Shown here: piece after piece, positions 37,032 to 43,998 of the stretch
Position numbering within the stretch: the first letter of the stretch is position 1
How the letters are laid out: each line of letters begins with the position of its first letter
Source of the DNA: Pelistega europaea
Lineage (GTDB): Bacteria > Pseudomonadota > Gammaproteobacteria > Burkholderiales > Burkholderiaceae_B
Direction: 5' to 3'
Assembly (NCBI RefSeq): GCF_013133775.1
Contig: NZ_JABGBO010000010.1
Coordinates: forward strand, 37,541 to 101,540
DNA length: 64,000 nt
Program-made: the position numbers and the translations under genes
The notes under the pieces: model-generated
What the model was told of the DNA's origin: nothing
Databases searched by the model: none
The model's input: the letters and a program-made list of their open reading frames with translations, nothing else

Positions 37032-37180
37032 CCTATACCGCAGATAGTTGTGATGGGTGTGTAGTGTAGCCTATACCGCAGATAGTTGTGATGGGTGAGT
37101 AGTGTAGCCTATACTGCAGATAGTTGGGGTTGATGGGTGAGTGGTGCAGCCTATACCGCAGATAGTTATGATGGATATAT
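37032..37180. repeat. 38-42-bp tandem repeat, four copies
   Basis: Units starting CCTATACCGCAGATAGTT (one with CTGC) begin at 37032, 37070, 37108 and 37150. They fill most of the gap between dtd and fetA. Confidence 0.93.
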
Positions 37181-37264
37181 GAGAGGTGTAGTCTAATCAA
37201 CCATGATGTGATCAGAGAAAAGATTATTCAGGTTAACTAGACGGTTGAGACAATACAGTGAAAT

Positions 37265-37936
37265 ATGAATGCATTAATCGAATTTAAGAATCTATCACGT
37301 CAAGATAAAGACACTGGACGGATATTTTTTCACCCCTGTTCCCACTACATTAATACTGGTGATCGTATCCTATTGAATGGGGTTTCTGGTGCAGGTAAGT
37401 CTGTGTTTATGCGTGCCTTGGCGTTGTTAGACCAGTCGCAGCAAGGTGAGATTTATTTTGAGTCCGAGCGGGTTACTGCAAAAAATGCCTCCTACTATCG
37501 TAGCCAGGTTGCTTATGTACGTCAACAAGCCGTGGTGGTGAGTGGCACGGTGGAGGATAATATTCGTTTACCATGGATACTCAAGCAGCATCAAGGTAAA
37601 GTCTTTGATAAGACCCTACTGGCACATTATCTTGATATATTGGCAAAACCAATGTCTTTTTTAGAGCAAGACAGTGCCGATTTGTCCGGAGGGGAACAGC
37701 AACTTTGTTGCTTATTGCGTGTGTTAATGCTCAAACCAAGAGTGCTTTTACTGGATGAACCGACTTCAGCACTAGATACACAAGCAGTACAACGGGTAGA
37801 GACATTACTGCAAGGTTGGTTTGATAATGACAAAGCCTGGGTGTGGATTAGCCATGATGAAGAACAAAAACAACGAGTGGCGCACAAGTACTGGAATATC
37901 CATGATGGAGAAGTCGAGTTTGCTGTAGACCTATGA
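37265..37936 (+). CDS. fetA: Iron-export ABC transporter ATPase (FetA/YbbL)
   Basis: A 223-aa ABC ATPase with Walker A GVSGAGKSV, signature LSGGEQQ and Walker B VLLLDEPTSALD. The partner permease downstream is clearly of the FetB/YbbM family, which identifies the pair. In E. coli FetAB lowers cytosolic iron and protects against oxidative stress. The two genes are about 96 bp apart because of a short duplication. Confidence 0.88.
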   Translation: MNALIEFKNLSRQDKDTGRIFFHPCSHYINTGDRILLNGVSGAGKSVFMRALALLDQSQQGEIYFESERVTAKNASYYRSQVAYVRQQAVVVSGTVEDNIRLPWILKQHQGKVFDKTLLAHYLDILAKPMSFLEQDSADLSGGEQQLCCLLRVLMLKPRVLLLDEPTSALDTQAVQRVETLLQGWFDNDKAWVWISHDEEQKQRVAHKYWNIHDGEVEFAVDL

Positions 37937-37938
37937 AA

Positions 37939-37990
37939 AACAATGATGTCAGATTTGGTATAGATTATGAACAACAATGATGTCAGATTT
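37939..37990. repeat. 34-bp-offset direct repeat between fetA and fetB
   Basis: AACAATGATGTCAGATTT is at 37939-37956 and 37973-37990. Confidence 0.85.
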
Positions 37991-38032
37991 GATGTAGGTA
38001 TGTAAAAAATAACAGATAGAAATAAGGTAATT

Positions 38033-38842
38033 ATGGATTATCACTCTCTCAGTTATGCCGATATTGCGATTGCGGCAAGTTTAATCTTGATTAACGGTAT
38101 TATTTCCTTAATCATGCGATTGGGGCTGGTTAAATCTCTGTTGATTGGGGCTATTCGTACGGTCGTACAACTTAGCGTGATTGGTATCGTGCTGAAGTGG
38201 ATTTTCACCATTAATCATGAAAGTGTGGTGTTACTGATTTTGTTAGTGATGACTAGCATTGCTGCTATTACAGCCAAGGGGCGTAACTCTTTTACTTACA
38301 GAGGATTATTACAAGATACGTTTGTGGCAGTATGGTTGCCTTCATGGACGGTATTGTTTATTAGCATGTTGTTAATTCTCCGTGTGGATCCTTGGTACTC
38401 GCCCCAGTTTCTTATCCCTATTGGAGGGATGATTATTGGTAATATTCTTACTGGGGTTGCATTAGTGACCGAGCGGTTGTTAAGTGAAATTAAAGAAAAA
38501 CGGGCGTATATTGAAATGTTGATTTCGCTAGGGGCAACGCCTTGGGAATCGTATCAAAAAATCGCAAAAAATGCGGTAAGTGCAGGTATGATGCCAAGTA
38601 TTAATAATATGATGGTTGTAGGATTGGTGAGTTTGCCCGGTATGATGACAGGGCAGATTTTAGCTGGACAAGACCCAGAGCAAGCAGTGCGTTACCAAAT
38701 TATTATGTTGTTTTTCCAGACAGCGACGACAGGAATCGCGTGTATTTTAGTGGTCTATATGGTGTTTAAGCGTTTGTTTAATGCAGAAGGAATATTGCTG
38801 TTTGAACGCCTAAAAGCTTCTAATAAGAAACATAAGCGGTAG
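38033..38842 (+). CDS. fetB: Iron-export ABC transporter permease (FetB/YbbM)
   Basis: A 269-aa integral membrane protein of the UPF0014 family with about seven helices. Diagnostic segments are RTVVQLSVIGIVL, ISLGATPWESYQKIAKNA and GLVSLPGMMTGQILAGQDP. It ends in a basic tail. Forms the exporter with FetA. Together with the siderophore module this gives the window both iron uptake and iron efflux. Confidence 0.92.
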   Translation: MDYHSLSYADIAIAASLILINGIISLIMRLGLVKSLLIGAIRTVVQLSVIGIVLKWIFTINHESVVLLILLVMTSIAAITAKGRNSFTYRGLLQDTFVAVWLPSWTVLFISMLLILRVDPWYSPQFLIPIGGMIIGNILTGVALVTERLLSEIKEKRAYIEMLISLGATPWESYQKIAKNAVSAGMMPSINNMMVVGLVSLPGMMTGQILAGQDPEQAVRYQIIMLFFQTATTGIACILVVYMVFKRLFNAEGILLFERLKASNKKHKR

Positions 38843-39026
38843 ACTGAACAGGAGAGCTTATTAGTAGTAAAGCTAAATAAATCAATTTTGATAAAGGTTA
38901 GTCGTTATTTTGGTGATGAGCTTATTAGTTAGAAAGAAATCCTATTGAAAAATGAATAAGTGATTGGTCATGAATCAAGAAAGGTAGAAGAATGATAGGA
39001 TTTAAATCAGGCGGATAGATGGATAT

Positions 39027-40214
39027 ATGGTGCAATATATAGAAATCATGGGAGAGCGGTTGACATGGCAGTCAGAAAATCAAGCCAAAGTCCCCAAGCA
39101 AATTGAGATAGTGGATGATACCTTATCAACAGAGCAAGCATTAAGATTGGTGCGGAATGGCACTGCCTTGTTGTGGCAGGGCGATTTTATCCAGGCAAAA
39201 CAGTTACTTGCAGCGATGGGACGACGTATAGAACTGGGTAAAAATTCTCGTGCTAAAAAGTCTAAGTTGTCATCGGCATTGCCCAGCCCTACTCATTTTT
39301 TAAAGTCGGATAGCCAATCTAGTGCTAAATCGTTTCACCTTTATCGTCTTGCACAGTCACAAAAGGCACAGTTGCTAGGCATGTTATTAATTCGTGTAGA
39401 GGCGGATTTTACAATTCATTTACGCCGTGCTCCAGATATTCAAGAGGCTGCTGCTCAGGTGTGGTCATGGCAAGAACCGTTTGTTGTATCACTCAGAGAG
39501 CTGCTGGGGGTTATTGGGGCATACGAATGGCGCAAGAATGGCGTACTAATCCCATGTTTGGGTAAAGCAGCAAAAATTTATCCTTTTTATGGGGTATTTT
39601 CCCCTATTCGTGGAGAATACCTGGATTTAGTCGCTGAAGCTCCTTTACCTGATAAGCATCATACGGCTATTGAGGTAGGGTGTGGAACAGGAGTGCTATC
39701 AGCTATTTTGGCAAAACGAGGAGTATCTCAGGTGATTGCAACTGACATTTCTTCGCGAGCAGTTGAATGTGCTAAGTTTAATATGCAACAACTAGGTTTA
39801 GAGAAGCAGGTGACAGTGTTGGCACAACCGTTTTTCCCAAATACTCTCGCTGATGTGATTATCTGTAATCCACCGTGGTTACCTGCCAAAGCCACAACCT
39901 CTCTGGAGTCTGCTGTATATGATCCACAGAGTGGTATGTTGAAAGGATTTTTAAGTGGAGTAGCAAAGCATCTCAATGATGGGGGAGAAGCATGGTTAAT
40001 TATTTCTAATTTAGCCGAAATATTGGGGTTGCGTTCACGAGAAGAGTTGCTCACATGGATTCAGCAGACAGGGTTGCAAGTTAAAGCTCGCTATGACACG
40101 ACACCCAAACATAAAAAGGTACAGGACAAAACAGATCCATTAAGTCAGGCTCGTCAACAAGAGGTAACTAGTCTTTGGGTCTTAAGACACAAGCCATCTA
40201 TAAGTGATAATTAG
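39027..40214 (+). CDS. Class I SAM-dependent methyltransferase
   Basis: A 395-aa methyltransferase. AdoMet-binding motif I is AIEVGCGTGVLS (near residue 215), and motif IV is NPPWLP (near 288), the N/D-PP-Y/W motif of enzymes that methylate amide or amino nitrogens in proteins, rRNA or DNA. The N-terminal 150 residues are family-specific. Proteins of this shape are conserved in Burkholderiales without an assigned substrate. A strong terminator follows. Confidence 0.85.
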   Translation: MVQYIEIMGERLTWQSENQAKVPKQIEIVDDTLSTEQALRLVRNGTALLWQGDFIQAKQLLAAMGRRIELGKNSRAKKSKLSSALPSPTHFLKSDSQSSAKSFHLYRLAQSQKAQLLGMLLIRVEADFTIHLRRAPDIQEAAAQVWSWQEPFVVSLRELLGVIGAYEWRKNGVLIPCLGKAAKIYPFYGVFSPIRGEYLDLVAEAPLPDKHHTAIEVGCGTGVLSAILAKRGVSQVIATDISSRAVECAKFNMQQLGLEKQVTVLAQPFFPNTLADVIICNPPWLPAKATTSLESAVYDPQSGMLKGFLSGVAKHLNDGGEAWLIISNLAEILGLRSREELLTWIQQTGLQVKARYDTTPKHKKVQDKTDPLSQARQQEVTSLWVLRHKPSISDN

Positions 40215-40294
40215 TCTTTGAGGGTTAAAGCACAAACATTTTATTTTTTTCTAATTCTTTATAGTTAAAACACAAACGTCTTGAGCAACATACA

Positions 40295-40331
40295 AAAGAC
40301 CCGTCCCAAAGGAGTACGACGGGTCTTTAGC
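40295..40331. terminator. Intrinsic terminator after the methyltransferase
   Basis: AAAGACCCGTC (40295-40305) pairs perfectly with GACGGGTCTTT (40318-40328). The A and T ends let it work in both directions, for the methyltransferase gene and the converging lipoprotein gene. Confidence 0.8.
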
Positions 40332-40370
40332 TTAGAACCAATTAAACGCTCTGTCACCACTATACGCCAC

Positions 40371-40501
40371 CATAACGACAGCTAGGGCAAATACAAATAA
40401 GCATACAGTGATGATTTGCTTGTACCATCATAACGACAGCTAGGGCAAATACAAGTAAGCATACAGTGATGATTTGCTTATATCACCATAATGACAGCTA
40501 G
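40371..40501. repeat. 58-bp tandem repeat, about 2.3 copies
   Basis: Units starting CATAACGACAGCTAGG begin at 40371, 40429 and 40487 (partial, CATAATGAC). They lie between the terminator and the lipoprotein gene end. Confidence 0.9.
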
Positions 40502-40528
40502 GTGGTGATAGTAGTTTTAAAAGTTCAA

Positions 40529-40786
40529 CTATTGGCAAGAGAAAGTCATAAAGTAGCTATCATCAGCGGCACCAGAACCAGTGGGAGACAGTTGTTGTAC
40601 GTTGGCGACCTGAAGAGGAGAACACATTTGTTGTGCTGTCGCCATACATCCTTCCCAGTTAGGGGCACTAGACGCATTAGCAGAGCATTTTAACCCATAA
40701 CTATTGCGGTTGCTCAAATCAATGCTACCTGACGATGCGCAGGCAGTTAGTAAAGCGGTGAAAGAAATAATGATGAGTTTTTTCAT
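40529..40786 (-). CDS. Small cysteine-rich lipoprotein
   Basis: An 85-aa protein with lipobox LTAC (Cys16) and four further cysteines (residues 34, 47, 55, 84), likely two disulfides. The pattern YGLKCSANASSAPNWEGC fits a family of orphan lipoproteins seen in Alcaligenaceae. Function unknown. Confidence 0.8.
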   Translation of the reverse strand: MKKLIIISFTALLTACASSGSIDLSNRNSYGLKCSANASSAPNWEGCMATAQQMCSPLQVANVQQLSPTGSGAADDSYFMTFSCQ

Positions 40787-41045
40787 ATCAACGAACTAAG
40801 GTGAAAAATAAAAACCAATACTCCAGCCGACGTTATCTATCAGATTAAACGGCAGCTTTAACTATAATAAGCATGAATACTGCGGTATCCCAGCATAAAT
40901 CGCAAGAATGAAACATGCTCCTAGTGGAATGACAAGCATAAAACATATTCTTGGTGCAAATCACAAGGAAAAACAGTTCTTTAACTCAAAGATAAAAATG
41001 CATTGCCTCATGGAAAGCATCTGTTTTACTGAAAGTATCCACCTG

Positions 41046-41195
41046 CTAGGTGGTATTATAAAAAAGCTGTCGGTATAAGTCATTAAAAAAACAAGCATCT
41101 TCGTGTAACTGTTGTTTTATTAGTCGAGCTGATTGATTAGAGGTAGCTAAGTAACCAAAGGAAAACCAAGTTTTAAGGTAGGACTTGTCAAAGAC
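41046..41195 (-). pseudogene. Possible coding remnant
   Basis: On the minus strand an open stretch of about 50 codons, bounded by stops, reads with protein-like composition (WFSFGYLATSNQSARLIKQQ, then LHEDACFFNDLYRQLF) and ends at 41046. There is no start codon and I do not recognise the family. It may be the tail of a lost gene. The rest of the 690-bp gap (40787-41474) holds only this and the IS605-type right-end relic. Confidence 0.3.
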
Positions 41196-41240
41196 AAATC
41201 AAATTTCATGGTAGGAATTGTCTGTGGTGCTTGTAAAGAA

Positions 41241-41336
41241 AACCGTGCGGCAAAGTAGTTAGCAGTGCGAACCAACTGAAGTGTACTAACAGGCATTGTT
41301 GGACGCTGTTGAAATCCTCTTGCACAAGCAAGGGGT
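41241..41336 (+). mobile_element. Relic of an IS200/IS605-type right end
   Basis: This stretch aligns along its length, at roughly 70 percent, with 60103-60200, the DNA downstream of the tnpB remnant. Shared blocks include CGAACC, GAAGTG, CTAACAGGCA and TCCTCTTGC, and both end in a hairpin (CCTCTTGC, ACAA loop, GCAAGGGG here). No tnpB is attached. It is an orphan right end, or an orphan TnpB guide-RNA scaffold. Confidence 0.55.
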
Positions 41337-41474
41337 AATTAAAGTAGTAAGAATCTGTTGACTATTGTTGTTTTAGTAATTAAATGTATTATTTAATGTC
41401 TTATCCACATTCACAAATGAAAATCCTTTTGTTAGCATAGTAGTGTTTATTGTTTTTCATAAAGGAGTATCAAA

Positions 41475-41864
41475 ATGAAAAAAACATGGATACCAGTGTT
41501 GCTAGCTTTAGGTTTAAGTTCAGTAGCTGTAGCTCAGGATGATGTGGATAATCGTCCTGCTAGTAAAAAGGCACAAGACGTTTATGTTGAGCCTACTTTA
41601 CGTATGACAACAGTGACAACAACATCATCTGTGGATCCCAAAACTTCACAATCTCAAGTAGTGAGTGAGCAAAAACAGGTAGAAGTATTTAATCATAAAG
41701 GTCAAGTAGTGAGTGATAAAGTAACTGATGCAGCCCAGGGTGGTGTAGCTCCTACTCAGCCAGCTACATCTCAAGTGGCACCGGTTCAGCAAACAGTTCC
41801 TGCACAACAGCCGGCACCAGTTTCTTCTTCTAAAATTACTGATATGAGTCGTCCTGCCCAATAG
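41475..41864 (+). CDS. Exported low-complexity protein
   Basis: A 129-aa protein with a signal peptide cleaved at about AVA-QD (residue 20). The mature part is polar, rich in T, V, Q and P (QPATSQVAPVQQTVPAQQPAP) and without cysteines, so probably disordered and periplasmic. An AAGGAG site precedes the ATG. Function unknown. Confidence 0.7.
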   Translation: MKKTWIPVLLALGLSSVAVAQDDVDNRPASKKAQDVYVEPTLRMTTVTTTSSVDPKTSQSQVVSEQKQVEVFNHKGQVVSDKVTDAAQGGVAPTQPATSQVAPVQQTVPAQQPAPVSSSKITDMSRPAQ

Positions 41865-41907
41865 TGAGGTTGTGTGGTTGACCGTATAGCAGTTTTTATC
41901 AGACACA

Positions 41908-41947
41908 AAAAAGACCTTGGTATCTTTCAACACCAAGGTCTTTTTAA
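41908..41947. terminator. Bidirectional intrinsic terminator
   Basis: AAAAAGACCTTGGT (41908-41921) and ACCAAGGTCTTTTT (41932-41945) form a perfect 14-bp stem with a 10-nt loop, between the exported-protein gene and the converging putP. Confidence 0.9.
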
Positions 41948-41962
41948 TTACCAATGCATCAA

Positions 41963-43465
41963 TTAAGCAGTCATTTGACGTTTATACTCTGCATCGGCTT
42001 CTTCAAAACGTTTTTCAACAGTTTCTGGCACCTTGGTCACAAGTGACACAAGTACTAAAACAATAGAGCATGCAAAGAAGCCTGGTACGATTTCATATAA
42101 AGAGCTGCCAGTGTATTTCCAGCATACAACTACTACAGCACCTATGACCATACCTGCTAAAGCACCCAATGCAGTGGTACGTTTCCAGAATACAGAGAAG
42201 ATAACTACTGGACCAAATGCAGCACCAAAGCCAGCCCATGCATAAGATACTAGACCAAGTACTTTACTATCTGGGTCTTGTGCCAGTACGATAGCGATTA
42301 CCGCGATAGCCAACACCATGATACGACCTAACCATACTAACTCAGCTTGGCTGGCAGTAGGACGGATAAAGCCTTTGTAAAAGTCTTCAGTTAATGCAGA
42401 TGAGCATACCAATAATTGAGCGCTCAATGTACTCATAACAGCAGCTAGAATTGCAGAAAGAATAATGCCAGCAATCCAAGGATTAAATAGGGTCATAGCT
42501 AAGCCCATAAATACGCGTTCAGAGTCGCCACGTAGCACACCTATTTGATCAGGATTTTCTTGGAAGTAGGCAATACCGAAGTAGCCTGCATATACTGCGC
42601 CCACTAAGCAAAGAATCATCCAAACCATTGAGATGCGACGTGCACTCACGATAGTTTTAGCATTTTCTGCTGCCATAAAGCGAGCAAGAATATGTGGTTG
42701 ACCGAAGTAACCAAAACCCCATGCTGCAGTAGAGAAAATTGCTAATGCACTAGTTCCCTCTGGTACAAGAGCTGAGTAAGTTTTGCCACTTGTGGCTACA
42801 GCGGCACTAAATGCAGCACTCATTTCTTCTGCACCACCTAAAGATAGGTAAACAGCAATAGGAGTGAAAATTAGAGCAAAGAACATTAATGATGCTTGTA
42901 GGCTATCACTCCAAGATACTGCTAAGAAACCACCAACAAAAGTATAGATAATCGTTGCACCAGCACCTAACCAGATGGCGGTACTGTAATCTACATCGAA
43001 TAATTGTTGGAATAAACGAGCACCAGCCACAACACCAGAAGCACTATAAAGAGTAAAGAATAGGAGAATAATTGCTGCAGAAGCAATTTTTAACAATGTT
43101 CCATACTCACCAAAACGTGAAGCAAAATATTCAGGAAGTGTTAGAGAGTTATTGCAAAACTCGGTGTGAATACGTAGACGACCAGCAACAAATAACCAGT
43201 TTAAGTAAGCACCGATAGTAAGACCAATTGCAATCCATGCCTCGATAAGACCAGAAGCATATACTGCACCAGGTAGACCCATCAATAACCAACCTGACAT
43301 ATCAGAAGCACCTGCTGCCAAGCCAGTTACAAAACCACCAAGACGGCGGCCACCAAGAATATAGTCACCAAAATTGCGTGTTGCCATATAGGCCACAGCA
43401 CCAATACCAAGTAGTGCCACGATATACAGCGCAAAGGTAATGTACATAGGATTTAAATTATCCAT
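41963..43465 (-). CDS. putP: Sodium/proline symporter
   Basis: A 500-aa solute:sodium symporter with about 13 helices. PutP-specific stretches are DYILGGRRLGGFVTGLAAGASDM (read across two helices), GLPGAVYASGLIEAWIAIGL, and AVMSTLSAQLLVCSSALTEDFYK. It imports proline with Na+ for nutrition or osmoprotection. It has no operon partner (no putA nearby) and shares a terminator with the gene at 41475. Confidence 0.95.
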   Translation of the reverse strand: MDNLNPMYITFALYIVALLGIGAVAYMATRNFGDYILGGRRLGGFVTGLAAGASDMSGWLLMGLPGAVYASGLIEAWIAIGLTIGAYLNWLFVAGRLRIHTEFCNNSLTLPEYFASRFGEYGTLLKIASAAIILLFFTLYSASGVVAGARLFQQLFDVDYSTAIWLGAGATIIYTFVGGFLAVSWSDSLQASLMFFALIFTPIAVYLSLGGAEEMSAAFSAAVATSGKTYSALVPEGTSALAIFSTAAWGFGYFGQPHILARFMAAENAKTIVSARRISMVWMILCLVGAVYAGYFGIAYFQENPDQIGVLRGDSERVFMGLAMTLFNPWIAGIILSAILAAVMSTLSAQLLVCSSALTEDFYKGFIRPTASQAELVWLGRIMVLAIAVIAIVLAQDPDSKVLGLVSYAWAGFGAAFGPVVIFSVFWKRTTALGALAGMVIGAVVVVCWKYTGSSLYEIVPGFFACSIVLVLVSLVTKVPETVEKRFEEADAEYKRQMTA

Positions 43466-43676
43466 TTTCTCTCCTTGCTACAAATGTAGTCATGAAATTG
43501 AAATATTTTTCAGCTGGCGAATCTGCCAGCGCATGGGCATTATAAGCAATTTCTAAAAATTTGTACGTTTCTGAATTTAAAAACCTAGTTAAATTATCGG
43601 GTTATTAGGGTTTTCCCTGAATTATGTGTTGTTTTGGTGCGGATAAGTCAGATTTCTTGAGGTTTTATATTGTTTT

Positions 43677-43767
43677 GGTGTGGATTTTTGGTGTGGATTT
43701 TTGGTGTGGATTTTTGGTGTGGATTTTTGGTGTGGATTTTTGGTGTGGATTTTTGGTGTGGGTTTTT
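43677..43767. repeat. 13-bp minisatellite, seven copies
   Basis: GGTGTGGATTTTT is repeated exactly seven times from 43677 (the last copy has GGG for GGA). It lies in the 533-bp divergent region between putP and the helicase gene. A hairpin GGACA-AAAA-TGTCC at 43803-43816, related to the dispersed repeat at 12358, and an AT-only stretch around 43909-43950 are the other contents. Confidence 0.97.
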
Positions 43768-43998
43768 GGTGCCATATCAAAGAAAAAAGTAGTAATCAAA
43801 TAGGACAAAAATGTCCTCCCTAGTAATGCCCCTCTAGGCAAGTCAGGAGGCTTTTTCTAATATGGCAGAAGATTAATAAAGGAGTATGTTTTCTATATAT
43901 TATTAGATTGATATTATATATATATTAATTATATATATTTTATATGTTTTTAATGTGTTTTATGTATGTTTTATTATGATTTTGGTAAGGAGGGAGTA

